Below are positions 18,614 through 29,200 of a stretch of DNA of 64,000 bases, piece by piece. Below the pieces are notes generated by a model that ran no database searches, was not told the origin of the DNA, and was given only the letters and a program-made list of their open reading frames with translations. Made by a program: the position numbers and the translations under genes. The stretch's first letter is position 1; the number at the start of each line of letters is the position of its first letter. Source of the DNA: Ophiostoma sp. CBS 140.51 (taxonomy: Eukaryota; Ascomycota; Sordariomycetes; Ophiostomatales; Ophiostomataceae); the NCBI GenBank assembly GCA_029298735.1, contig JANSLP010000001.1:496001-560000 (forward strand). The letters run 5' to 3'.

Positions 18614-19909
18614 ATGGCGACTGCCGTTTTACGTCGTCCTTTTTCTGCCGCTCTCTCCTCGGGTGCTGCGTCCTCCAACACCAAGAACAAACTCAACCAC
18701 AGCGGTGCTTCTTCTCTCATTCACACAACAGCCGCCACGACCACCGCAATGTCTACATCAACTATCTCGCCAGCAGCTGCCCGCGACAGCCAGACCGTCA
18801 CCCTGCCTGACGGCCGTACCCTCGGTTTCGCAGAGTACGGAGCCCCCGAGGGGGCACCCGTCATCTACTTCCACGGGTTTCCCTCCAACCGTCTCGAGGG
18901 CTCCGCTGCCGACAAGCTCGCCAAACAACATAAAGTGCGCCTGCTGTGTCTCGACCGGCCCGGCTATGGTCTGTCCACACTCCAGCCGGGCCGCCGCATG
19001 CTCGACTGGCCGGACGATGTGATGGCCTTTGCGTCGGCACAAAACTTGCCCACATTTGGCGTGCTGGGCGCCTCTGGTGGTGGACCTTATGTCCTGGCCT
19101 GTGCCTCCAAATTGCCCGCCGGCGTCCTGACGCATGTCGGCGTCATGTGCGGCGGCGGCGCTTTTGACCGTGCGTCGCGGGTGGCCGGTGTGATTCCGCG
19201 GCGGTCGCGTATCACGGCGTGGTTTGCGAACCACTGGCCGTGGGCGCTGCGGGTGATGGTTGCGGGCTTGGTGGGGACGATCCAGTGGGTTGTGCGGACG
19301 AAGACGGTGACGCGGTGGATAGACAACTGGCTGGTGACAATGGATCAGAAGAAGGCGGAGAAGAAGGCTGCCGCAAAGAAGGAGGCCCAAGACAAGGCCG
19401 CCGCCGCAAAAGCCGCCGCACTGGCCGACACGCACAGCGAGGGCTCGATTGCAGGCTCCGACTTTGAAGAGGTCAATGCCGTCGCCGCCTCGGTCGAGTC
19501 GCTGTCGACTGTGGCTACAAAGCCGGCTACCGAAGCGGCTGACGATGTCGCCGAAGACGTGGACGAGGAGGACGAGGAGAAGGACAAACGCACGATCCCC
19601 GAGCGCCGCGAGGCCATGTTCCGCGCCCTCTTTGACACCTTCGCCCAGGGCGCCGAGCCCACTGTCCAGGACGCCCAGGTGTTGGCAAGTGACTTGGGCT
19701 TCAAGTTTGAGGACATTACATACAACCCCGTCATGTTTTGGCACGGCGACCAGGACGTCAACACACCCTTGGCCTGGATCCAGCAGATTACCGACCGCAT
19801 ACCGCACGCCGTCCTGAAAGTCTTCCCGGGCAAGTCGCACTACACGCTGGCCGAGGACCTAGACGAGATTGTTGCCTACTTTGCGCCCAAGGACGATGAG
19901 TCCAAGTAG
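18614..19909 (+). CDS. Alpha/beta hydrolase with a charged low-complexity insert
   Basis: A 431-residue intronless protein. After a Ser/Thr/Arg-rich leader (residues 1-45, no acidic residues, resembling a mitochondrial presequence) a second ATG (residue 46) opens MSTSTISPAAA; both starts are plausible. The alpha/beta-hydrolase core follows: VTLPDGRTLGFAEYG, the oxyanion HGFPSNR, the nucleophile elbow GASGGGP with Ser154, then HGDQDVNTP with Asp381 and GKSHYTL with His409. The core therefore keeps a complete triad. Between about residues 245 and 340 a long Lys/Ala/Glu/Asp-rich segment is inserted where a lid or cap normally sits, first basic (KKAEKKAAAKKEA) then acidic (DVDEEDEEKD). The substrate is unknown. 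The 3' end converges on nse4. Confidence 0.8.
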   Translation: MATAVLRRPFSAALSSGAASSNTKNKLNHSGASSLIHTTAATTTAMSTSTISPAAARDSQTVTLPDGRTLGFAEYGAPEGAPVIYFHGFPSNRLEGSAADKLAKQHKVRLLCLDRPGYGLSTLQPGRRMLDWPDDVMAFASAQNLPTFGVLGASGGGPYVLACASKLPAGVLTHVGVMCGGGAFDRASRVAGVIPRRSRITAWFANHWPWALRVMVAGLVGTIQWVVRTKTVTRWIDNWLVTMDQKKAEKKAAAKKEAQDKAAAAKAAALADTHSEGSIAGSDFEEVNAVAASVESLSTVATKPATEAADDVAEDVDEEDEEKDKRTIPERREAMFRALFDTFAQGAEPTVQDAQVLASDLGFKFEDITYNPVMFWHGDQDVNTPLAWIQQITDRIPHAVLKVFPGKSHYTLAEDLDEIVAYFAPKDDESK

Positions 19910-20324
19910 GGGAGGCAGACGATGACAAACTACAAACCACCTTAACAAACACACAAACACACACACCTCGCCACTCTTGCACCCACTCTACTCCTGGGTA
20001 CCGACTCTTCGACACTTCTCTTTTTTCTCTCCTCACATTTACCACTCTATTTTCTTTTGTTGTCGTTTCTGAGATATCCCCAAGATTTGTACATTATATT
20101 TTCGTATTTATTTTTCATTTCATAGCTCTCTCATAGCGCTCTGTTTGGTATTACACCTCTCGCAGGATATATTATAAAAGTATGAGAGAAAAAGCAACTA
20201 AAAATCAGCAACTTTTCTTCATTACCGTACATTAACGCATGTATATATATGTAAGTTGAAAGTAAAATCATTACTCCGCTTCGATACGCTTGCGCTCTTC
20301 TTTCTCTTTGACTTCCTTTCCACC
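19910..20324. other. Convergent 3' region between hydrolase and nse4
   Basis: AT-rich 3' flanks of two genes facing each other, with CT-rich and TATATA-rich stretches. No gene is seen. Confidence 0.45.
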
Positions 20325-22025
20325 TCACGTAAACCACGCCTGCCCAGTTGGATGTGCTGGTGCCGCCGACTCGCGGTGCTCAATCATAGGCTTTGTGATA
20401 TTGAACAGCTCAATCATCTCCTTCCACATCGCCATGTCAATGGCCAGAATTAACTGGTGCCGCTGGGTATCTTCAGGCTCATCACCGCCCTCGTCGTCGT
20501 GTGTCGAGTTGCGACTCTTCTTGCTCCTCCGCCGTCCACCGCCGACGCGGCTCATGTCGTCATCGTCGTCTCTGTTGATCGCCTGCACGCGCTCGCCGCC
20601 ACCATCCACAGCCTCGGTCGGGAAGATGGACGGCAAGCCCGTGTGGTCGTACGCCAGACCCGCACGGCCATCGCGCACCAAGAAGGAAATGTAAAACATA
20701 TTTTCGACCGTTTGAGAAAAGGACAACGGGTTCACCGCGAACCGGATCAGATCCACGCCGCCGTTGCTGTGGATGCCCACCTTCTCGAGTAGCTGTTGCA
20801 TGGCCGCCGCTGTAGCCGAACCCGGCCCGTCGTCGCCGTCTTCATTGTCGTCTTCGTCGTCCAAACCAGCCTCCTGGATCCGCCGCACCAGCTGCGATCC
20901 ACGCGCGACCGCCCGCCGCAGCTGTTGCAGAATGTCCGTCGCCAGCGTCGTCAAAAGATTGTCCGCCTTTTTCGTCGCGGCAAGCTCGTCGGCCTCAAGC
21001 ACATGTGGGCGTACCTCGCGCAGTTCGGCCAGACGCAGCGCCGCCGTCCGCTTGCGCTGCACGCGGGCCTTGTCGTCTGCTGGAGGCATCCGCGGCAAGA
21101 AACGGGCCAGGGCGGGCCGCCGTGTACGCGGCAGACAGGCGTACCGGCCAAAGTGCTCCCAGTCCAGCTTCTCCCAGGGACCCCGCCCATTGCGTTGACC
21201 ACCACTGCCGTCCTCGTCGTCCTCATCGGCTTCCTCCTCGTCGCCGCTGCTGCCGCTGTCGTCGCTCATATCGGCCAGTGTGTCTATCACCGCCTCGGCA
21301 CCCGTAGCGGCTGCCGTGGCCGCAGCAGCCGCACGAGCTGCTGACCGGGCCGCTGACCGCGCTGCCTGAGCCTGCGCCCGTGCATCGCGAATCGCCCGCC
21401 GTCCACCATCGTCGGCATGCGCCAGCGCCTCGCCACGCCGCCGTTTCCGCTGCGACCGCGACAGCTCCCGTGCGTGCATGTTTTGGATGCCTTGCCCCAG
21501 CCGCATGTAGTCCTGGCACCGCTGGGCAAAGTTCTCGAGGTCGATGCCGGTGTTGTCTTGGCGGTCGGCCAGAAAGTTGTTTGTGCGCTTAAAGGCGAGC
21601 TCCGTCAGGCGCAGCACCAAGGTCGCGTCAATGGTGGCCTCGGCGGTTCCCTTTGTTTCTTTCATAAGGTACCTCGACTCTTGGAGCACGTTGTCGACGG
21701 CGTCTCGCGCGTCGTGTTCGAAGAAAGCGGCCTGATCGGTGGTTGTGTGTTTGATGAGCCCGCGAAACTCGCGCTGCAGCATGCGCCGGTGCGCAGCCTT
21801 CTCGAGCGGGTCCATATTCTCGTCGTACTCGACCTCGTCCCAGTCGACCTGATCAGCCTGCGACATGGAGATGTCGACCATGTCGTCGAGATTGCTTGAG
21901 GAGAGCATGGCGACGCGGGACGGCCGTGCCTCGCGATCTCGGTCTCGATAGGACCGGTTGTTTCTGCTCGGGTTTCCGTTTCTCCCACTCGACGAGCTCT
22001 CGCCGTTTCTACCTCGGTGAGCCAT
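20325..22025 (-). CDS. nse4: Nse4, kleisin subunit of the SMC5/6 complex
   Basis: A 566-residue intronless protein. Residues about 70-160 contain the N-terminal kleisin region: EFRGLIKHTTTDQAAFF, then DNVLQESRYLM and LVLRLTELAFKRTNNF. Residues about 425-475 carry the C-terminal winged-helix domain signature NPLSFSQTVENMFYISFLVRDGRAGL, which binds Smc5 in this family. Nse4 bridges the Smc5 and Smc6 heads and, with Nse1 and Nse3, works in DNA repair and replication-fork handling. The middle (residues about 190-270) is Arg/Ala-rich then strongly acidic, and a second acidic stretch precedes the winged helix. The protein is longer than yeast Nse4 because of these insertions. The start is the first ATG (22023-22025). 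It is transcribed divergently from vps34. Confidence 0.92.
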   Translation of the reverse strand: MAHRGRNGESSSSGRNGNPSRNNRSYRDRDREARPSRVAMLSSSNLDDMVDISMSQADQVDWDEVEYDENMDPLEKAAHRRMLQREFRGLIKHTTTDQAAFFEHDARDAVDNVLQESRYLMKETKGTAEATIDATLVLRLTELAFKRTNNFLADRQDNTGIDLENFAQRCQDYMRLGQGIQNMHARELSRSQRKRRRGEALAHADDGGRRAIRDARAQAQAARSAARSAARAAAAATAAATGAEAVIDTLADMSDDSGSSGDEEEADEDDEDGSGGQRNGRGPWEKLDWEHFGRYACLPRTRRPALARFLPRMPPADDKARVQRKRTAALRLAELREVRPHVLEADELAATKKADNLLTTLATDILQQLRRAVARGSQLVRRIQEAGLDDEDDNEDGDDGPGSATAAAMQQLLEKVGIHSNGGVDLIRFAVNPLSFSQTVENMFYISFLVRDGRAGLAYDHTGLPSIFPTEAVDGGGERVQAINRDDDDDMSRVGGGRRRSKKSRNSTHDDEGGDEPEDTQRHQLILAIDMAMWKEMIELFNITKPMIEHRESAAPAHPTGQAWFT

Positions 22026-22699
22026 GTTTCGTGAAGAGCTCGGCGTCGCGGCTGGCGTGCTTGATTGTGGACGTGAAGATAATTTGTGATGATTTGGGTG
22101 GTATATGATGAGGTGTGACGGAGTTTTGAGTCGATGCGATTCGATATATCAAGTTGACTACTGCCGTCTTCGTCTCGTGGTGCCGGTTACTAGCGCGTGG
22201 GTCGAGTTCGGCTCACAGTTGCGGTGACTTTTGGTTGAGTGTCGATGTTGTCTCGTCTGAGATTTGATATTTAGCTGATGCGACGCGTAAATACCGAGTA
22301 CTTTAGTCAATTTACAGCGCGATGTGAGCGCGGGGGTACCACCGCGCACGCGTGCACTAAATGGCCAGGCCTTGACAGGTGGGGCGAGCCGACTCCTACT
22401 CGATTATGTAACGCTCCTCGACTCATCGATAAGCTCCAGCTAGCTAAGGCCAGCACCCGCCACCCCACCAGCAGCTTCGCGCCTTCCCGCTTGTTCAGCG
22501 CATTCGGTGCCTATCTCTCACCTGCCTCAAGATCCAAGCCTCGCCAACCTCTCTCCCCTCTCTCTTCTCCATCAAACATTTGAACTACCTTACAAAGCTG
22601 ACTATCGAGAGAGACCACAACACCCTCCCGCCAGCGGTTCATCCGCTTTTTTTTTCCCTTTCTTTCGTCTTTCCTTCTTGGTTTACTCCCCCCACCACG
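22026..22699. promoter_or_regulatory. Bidirectional promoter region of nse4 and vps34
   Basis: The 674 bases between the head-to-head nse4 (-) and vps34 (+) starts must hold both promoters. The plus-strand part from about 22500 to 22690 is CT-rich and ends in CCACGATGG, the vps34 start context. A GGCCAGGCC word lies at 22363-22371. Confidence 0.6.
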
Positions 22700-25687
22700 A
22701 TGGAGCCTTTTTCGTTTGCCAGCTCCGAGGCGCTGGACCTTCCTGTCAGCATCCGCATCGTCAGCCTCGAAGGAGACGAAACGCCCTTTCTCGACTCGAC
22801 CCTCATCACCCACCCGGAGATCCGCCATGTCGGCTCCAACACTAGCGCCAACTCCGACCTCTATGCCACTGCCCAGGTCTGGGCCGGCTCCAAACCCCTG
22901 ACCGTCCCTGTCCAGACCGCCTACCGGCCCTTCAAGTCGGAGCGCAAGTGGAACGAATGGCTTCGTCTGCCCATCCGCTATTCGGGACTGCCGGCGAACG
23001 CGACTGTGGCCATTACCGTATGGGACATTTCGCCCGCTGGTACGGGCACGGGACCAGCCAATAGCCGCGGACACGCCGTACCCTTTGGCGGCACGACCAT
23101 CCCATTGTTTGACAAGGACAACCAGCTGCACAAGGGTAGGTACAAGTGCCTGGTGCACCGCCTGGCCGAGGCTGATGGCTACGACAATTCGACGACTCCT
23201 GCGTTTCCGGACAAGACATCGGCTCGGCGGCGACGAGCAAAAAAGTTACGAAACCGGACCGGCAGCGATGACGACACAGTCCTCAACAACGACGATGATG
23301 AAGACGACGAAGACAAAATCGACAAAATCGACGGTGACGACAACAACAACGGTGACGACGCAACACCACCACGAGACGCCGACGAGGTCGAGATTGAACG
23401 GATGGACCGGCTGTTCAAGAAGCACGAGATGGGCGAGATCCCGCGGGTCGAGTGGCTCGACCAGCTTGTCTTCCGCGGCTTTGAGAAACGTGTTCAGCGC
23501 AGCGCAGCGTCATCTCTGAAAGTGAAGCAAGCATATACGGGCGGAGCTGTTGCTGCGAACGGCGATGATGCAAACACTCCTACAAAAGCAAATGGCGCCA
23601 ACCGCCGGCCAGGGCCTTCACGCTTCCTGCTCAACGTCGAGTTCCCCCGCTTCGACTTCCCCGTCGTCTTTGTCGACCACGAGTACCCGCCACCACCCAT
23701 CTCCTCCCTCCAGAACATGTCGGCATCGCAGTCCGGCATCACCCTCAAGCCGCCACCCGAAGTCCACCTGGGACCGGGCATCGACGGTGCTGTGGGCGAC
23801 TCTGCGCTGGGCGGGCGCCTGGTTCGTGTTTATGATCCCGAAGTCGGCGCCCGAGACAACCCGGCCGAGAGCAAGCACCGCCGCCTCGTTCGTAGCCAGC
23901 ATCGCCACGGCACACTCGACAAGGACCTCAAGCCCAACGCCAAGGTCCGCGACGAGCTCAACGGTATCACGTCGTACCCGCCCACACAAGAACTTACGTC
24001 CGAGGAAAAGGATCTGGTGTGGAAGTTCCGCTACCACTTGACGCGCGAGAAGAAGGCCGTCACCAAGTTTGTCAAGTCGGTGAACTGGAAGGACGCGGCC
24101 GAGGTCAAGCAGGCTGTCCAAGTCCTGGGCCGCTGGACCAATATTGACGTCGACGACGCCCTGGAACTGCTCGGTCCTACCTTTGACCACCGCGCCGTGC
24201 GGTCCTACGCTGTCGAGCGGCTGCGCAAGTCGGGCGACAGTGAACTGCTGCTGTATTTGTTACAGCTCGTGCAGGCCCTCAAGTTTGAGCACATTTCTAC
24301 AACCGAGGCAGAAGCGGAGGCCGCTGCGGCTGCAGCTGAGCGTGATGACGACGACGACGACGGACCCACTAGCTCTGGACCGGATCGTAGAGAAGCCGAG
24401 CTCGCAGCCGCTACGGCAACGACCATACACGATTCCTCCCTCGCCCGCTTCCTCATTACACGTGCTGCCGGCAATCTGATGCTCGGCAACTACTTTTACT
24501 GGTATCTCATGGTCGAGTGTGACGACCACAGTCCCGAGCAGTCGGCCGAGTACCGTGCCGTCTACCGCAAGGTCGCCTACGACTTCATGGCGGAGCTGGA
24601 GCAGCGTCCCGGTGGTTCCGAGACGCGCAAGACGCTGCGGAGGCAGGCCGAGTGGGTGGCCGTCATGGCCAAGATCTCGGGCGAAGTCAAGGAGGCGCAC
24701 GAGTCCATTGCACGGCGTGTCGAGCGCGTGCGCCATTTTGTGCAAGATCCTAAGAACGAGCTCGTCACCATCGACCCACCCCTGCCTTTACCGCTGGACC
24801 CGGCCGTCGAGATCACGGGCGTCACTGCTGACGACGTCGCCGTCTTCAAGTCGTCGCTGCACCCCATCAAGGTTTCCTTCCGGGACACACAGGGCCGCAA
24901 GTACCCGATCCTATTCAAGATGGGCGACGACCTGCGGCAGGACCAGCTGGTGATCCAAATCATCACACTAATGGACCAGTTGCTCCAAAAGGAAAACCTC
25001 GACCTCAAACTGACGCCCTACAAGATCTTGGCCACTAGCAACCGCATGGGCCTGACCCAGTTTGTGCCGTCGGTCAGTTTCCAGAGTCTGGCCGCCAAAT
25101 ACAAGGGCGCGCCCAACGCGGCGCTTGCTTATTTGCGGCAAAACAATCCCGACGCCAATGCACCGCTCGGCCTGCGCCGCGAGACCCTCGACACGTTTGT
25201 CAAGTCGTGCGCCGGCTACTGTGTTGTGACGTACATTTTGGGTGTCGGTGACCGCCACTTGGACAATTTGTTGCTGGCGCCCGATGGGCACTTTTTCCAT
25301 GCCGATTTCGGTTTCATTCTGGGCCGCGACCCCAAACCGTTTGCTCCCGCCATGAAGCTCAGCAAGGAAATGGTCGAGGCCATGGGCGGCAGCAATTCGG
25401 AGCACTACCGGCAATTTAAGCAGTACTGTTTCCTGGCGTACACGGCGCTGCGCAAGTCGAGCAACCTGATTCTGAACTTGTTTAGTCTAATGGTCGACGC
25501 CAACATCCCCGACATTCTGTGGGAGCCGGACAAGACAGTGCTCAAGGTGCAGGAGCGGTTCCACCTGGAGCTCAACGAGGAGGACGCGATCCGGCACTTT
25601 GAGCGCGTCATTGACGACAATCTGAATGCGATTGTGCCCGTCGTCATTGACCGGCTGCACGAGTTTGTGCAGGCGTTCCGGGCGTAG
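22700..25687 (+). CDS. vps34: Vps34, class III phosphatidylinositol 3-kinase
   Basis: A 995-residue intronless protein. Residues about 15-370 form the C2 region, with a Vps34-type beginning (SASVSIRI-like VSIRIVSLEG, then PLTVPVQTAYRPFKSERKWNEWL). Residues about 430-640 are the PIK accessory helical domain (EKDLVWKFRYHLTREKKAVTKFVK and onward). The kinase domain spans about 700-990: KMGDDLRQDQLV (ATP-binding loop), GVGDRHLDNLLL (catalytic loop, near residue 847) and HADFGFILGRD (activation DFG, near residue 866). This is the lipid kinase that makes PI3P for vacuolar sorting, endosomes and autophagy, usually with Vps15 and Vps30/Atg6. Two acidic Asp-rich insertions interrupt the C2 domain (about residues 190-225) and the helical domain (about residues 545-575). 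The start at 22700 is the first ATG after a CT-rich leader. Confidence 0.95.
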   Translation: MEPFSFASSEALDLPVSIRIVSLEGDETPFLDSTLITHPEIRHVGSNTSANSDLYATAQVWAGSKPLTVPVQTAYRPFKSERKWNEWLRLPIRYSGLPANATVAITVWDISPAGTGTGPANSRGHAVPFGGTTIPLFDKDNQLHKGRYKCLVHRLAEADGYDNSTTPAFPDKTSARRRRAKKLRNRTGSDDDTVLNNDDDEDDEDKIDKIDGDDNNNGDDATPPRDADEVEIERMDRLFKKHEMGEIPRVEWLDQLVFRGFEKRVQRSAASSLKVKQAYTGGAVAANGDDANTPTKANGANRRPGPSRFLLNVEFPRFDFPVVFVDHEYPPPPISSLQNMSASQSGITLKPPPEVHLGPGIDGAVGDSALGGRLVRVYDPEVGARDNPAESKHRRLVRSQHRHGTLDKDLKPNAKVRDELNGITSYPPTQELTSEEKDLVWKFRYHLTREKKAVTKFVKSVNWKDAAEVKQAVQVLGRWTNIDVDDALELLGPTFDHRAVRSYAVERLRKSGDSELLLYLLQLVQALKFEHISTTEAEAEAAAAAAERDDDDDDGPTSSGPDRREAELAAATATTIHDSSLARFLITRAAGNLMLGNYFYWYLMVECDDHSPEQSAEYRAVYRKVAYDFMAELEQRPGGSETRKTLRRQAEWVAVMAKISGEVKEAHESIARRVERVRHFVQDPKNELVTIDPPLPLPLDPAVEITGVTADDVAVFKSSLHPIKVSFRDTQGRKYPILFKMGDDLRQDQLVIQIITLMDQLLQKENLDLKLTPYKILATSNRMGLTQFVPSVSFQSLAAKYKGAPNAALAYLRQNNPDANAPLGLRRETLDTFVKSCAGYCVVTYILGVGDRHLDNLLLAPDGHFFHADFGFILGRDPKPFAPAMKLSKEMVEAMGGSNSEHYRQFKQYCFLAYTALRKSSNLILNLFSLMVDANIPDILWEPDKTVLKVQERFHLELNEEDAIRHFERVIDDNLNAIVPVVIDRLHEFVQAFRA

Positions 25688-26278
25688 ACCAAGTTTTGGC
25701 CGGACGCGATATTGCTTTGGAATACTACGGACATAGATAGGGACAGGCGCAATAACGAAGTTATGACAATAATATTTATTGGATAAATGTGTATAAGGTG
25801 AAGTCAGAAGATGTATCATATTTGCAAAGCTTTTTCGTGGGAATATCGAGATCTGGTGTAAAGAGCAAACAAAACAAGCAAAAGGCGCAAACAAGCCAAA
25901 ACGCTGTCTTTAATCAAAAACAAAATGCCGCAACAGAAATGATATCGTAGATGCCTCTCGTTGTTTTCGTTTCCTTCATTGTTCTCTTTTCGGTGTTGTC
26001 CTCCTCTTCCTACCACGTTCGGTTTGGCCGTGTGTACATGATACCCATTACATCGTAATATGTTCAAATGTGGGAGCAAAAAATAGTAATAAAAAGCAAA
26101 TAAAGGCACAAACAAAAACGCTCTATGACGTGGAAAGTGAAAAACCTTTCAGACGTCCAGAAACAGGAAACAGGTATAAACAGGGTAAGAACAAACGCAA
26201 TATATGCTATTAAGGTCAGTAATAAATCAAAAAGTAAAATGCAAAAACGCCAATGATCGCCATTGGTGACCTTCTTTA
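25688..26278. other. Convergent 3' region between vps34 and the fasciclin gene
   Basis: AT-rich 3' flanks of two convergent genes. Plus-strand A/T-rich words near 25780-25800 could include a vps34 polyadenylation signal. No gene is seen. Confidence 0.45.
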
Positions 26279-29200
26279 TTAGAAGATCACAAGGCTGAAG
26301 AAGATGGTGGACACGGCCACACCGACGGCCATGCCCGTGTTGGCACCACGCTGCAGCGACCAGCCAGCTGCCGACGACGCCGACGCCACGAGCATGTCGT
26401 CGACAACGTGAGCGACACCGTTGGTCAGAACAATGTTGGACGTGGTGATGAGCACGCCGTTGACGTAGTAGTTGTTGTTGGCATCGACGGTAATGGTCAG
26501 CTTCTTGCCGTTCTTGGTGGTCAAGACCTGGCCATCGCTGAGGTTCGGCAGATAGCCGACGCTCTCGGTGTCATTGGCAGCGACAACGACGTGATCCTCA
26601 ACAAGGTTCTGGATATCCGAGGCTGACAACGAGCCCGACAGCTGCGCCGACTGGACAGCGGCGTTGTTGGGCACAAAGACGGTAATGGACGAGGTGTTGT
26701 CCAGTGTCTCGGTAAGGCCAGCTGTGTCGACGAGGTTGGCAAACTGGGAGTAGCCCAGGATCTCGTCGGTCTGCGAAAGCGTGGCGGGAATAGTGAAGAA
26801 GCCGTCAAGCACCTGGATAACACCACCCTTGTAGTAGATGTCGGGGTTGTAGAGAGAGACGGACTCGCCGAGACCCGAGTACAGGGTAACGAGAGCGTCA
26901 GTCGACGAGGTGTTGGTACTGACCGAGCTGTTGTCGTCACGACGGCCGAGCGTGCTCTTAGAGCTGATGCGGCGGTAGTCAGACACGATCACCTGAGTAG
27001 AGCCGTGAAGATCAGCAGCAGCATCGTTGGTCGAGATGGTGGCACCGGGGATGGAACGCAGGCGAGCCAGGTCCGACTCCTGCTTACCGGCAGCCAGCTG
27101 GGCGCGCTGAACATCAGCAGGCGAGAGCTGGCGACGGCGCAGGCTGACAGCCGGCGTCTGGGAAGTGGGCATGGTGCCGTTGAAGTACTTGTCGCCAACA
27201 GCAAAGATGGTCTGCACAGAGGCGGAGCTGTACAGGGCCCAGACATCAGGGTCGGACTTGAGAAAATCCAGGAAGTTACCACAGCCAGCAAAGAGCAGAG
27301 CATCGTCCAGGGATGCAGCTGTGGACAGAGTCGCGGCACCACCGCTACCTGAGCTAGAACCAGAGCCACTACCAGAGCCAGAGCCCGAGCTGGAACCGGA
27401 CCCGGAACCACTGCCGGAGCCGGAGCCGCTACTTGATCCAGAACCAGAACCGCTACCACTACCACTGCCAGAACCTGAACCAGAGTCAGATCCCGAACCG
27501 GTGCCAGAACCAGAGCTGGAGCCAGTACCAGAACCGGAGCCAGTACCAGAACCGGAGCCCGCACTGCCACCAGCATCACCACCAGTGCTGCCAGCGTTGG
27601 TGCCAGCATTGCTTCCTGCGGCAGAGCCACCGGCGGCGTTGGCAGCAGCAGCATTCGCGGCAGCAGCAGCAGCGTCGGCCGCCGCAGCCGCCGCCGCAGC
27701 ATCAGAAGCAGCAGCCGCAGCAGCAGCGGCCACAGCGGTGGGGTCAGAGGTAGCGGCCGCAGCAGCGGCGGACGAAGCAGCCGAGGCCTGGCTGGCAGCG
27801 ACAGTGGCAGCCGATGCAGCAGCAGAAGCAGCAGAAGCAGCAGCAGCAGGGGAAGAGGCAGCAGCGTCAGAAAGAGCAGAGGAAGCGTCTGCCGCAGCCT
27901 GGGACGCCGCCGAAGCAGCAGCCGAGGCAGCAGAAGCAGCAGATGAGGCGGCGCCCGTGTCACCGTTGGTCGCACCAGCAGCTGCGGCACTCGACGCCTG
28001 CGAGGCCGCCTGGGAGGCCTGAGAGGCAGCAGACGAGGCCTGCGAGACAGCCGAGGTAGGATTGGGGGACGTAGCGGGCGTGGTGTTGGGAGAGGTGTTG
28101 GGAGAAGTATTCGGCGAGGTGTTCGGCGAAGTGTTGGGAGTAGTGTTCGGTGAGGTGTTGGCGGTGGTCGGCGTGGTGTTGGGGCTCGTCGTCGGGTTGG
28201 GCGAGGTGGTAGGGTTTGGCGACGTCGTAGGGTTAGGAGACGTCGTGGGGTTAGGAGAAGTAGTAGGGTTGGGAGACGTCGTGGGGTTGGGAGACGTCGT
28301 AGGGTTAGGAGAAGTAGTAGGGTTTGGTGACGTCGTAGGGTTAGGAGAAGTAGTAGGATTGGGAGACGTCGTGGGATTAGGCGAAGTCGTAGGGTTGGGA
28401 GAAGTAGTGTCCTTGGGAGTCGAGCTGGTCTTGGGCGTAGACGTGGTCTGAGGAGTATTCTGCGTCTGAGAAGTAGATGTCGTCTCAGGGTTGGATGTGG
28501 TCTGGGGAGTGGTCGTGGCCTGGGGAGTCGAGGAGACCTGAGGAGTCGAGGAGATCTGAGGAGTGGTCGTAGCCTGGGGTGTAGACGAGACCTGAGGAGT
28601 AGTCGTAGCTTGAGGAGTCGACGAGGTCTGGGGAGTTGTTCCAGTTTGAGGAGTAGACACAGTATCGGGAGTCGATGTAGCCACCGGGGTCGACGAGATC
28701 ACTGGGCCCGTAGAAGGCTGAGTGCCGCCAATGACAGACTGCGAGCTCTCCGCTGGGCTCGACGAGGCAGTAGGACTGCTGGACACGACTGGGACAGTCG
28801 AAGAAGACGGAGCAGTGGGCGTCTGGTTCGTCGAAGGAGAGTTCGGCGACGTAGTGGTCGGCGTCGTCGTGGCAATCAGAGTGATGCACTCGGACGTGAC
28901 CATCGAGGCATACGTGGTGAACGTGGATGTTAGGACGGTGGTCGAGTTGCTCTCACAGGCATAGCCAGTACTGTACGAAGTCAAGGTGGTCTGGGTCGAG
29001 ATCAACGAAGACAGGATCTGGGTATTGAGAGACAGAGACGAGATCGACGTGAAAGAGGAACTAGAGTTCGCCGTGGAGGGGGAGCCCGTCGAGGACGTCA
29101 CAGGTCCAATAGGCGTGGAAGACGTCTGAGGTCCCACCGAAGAGGGCCTCGGCGGGCCAAGAGGCGTAGACGACTCCGAGGGGCCCAGCGGTGTCGAAGA

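Noticed and set aside
27165..28022. Plus-strand Glu/Pro/Ala-rich frame
   Set aside because: Antisense of the low-complexity Ala and Ser-Gly blocks of the fasciclin gene.
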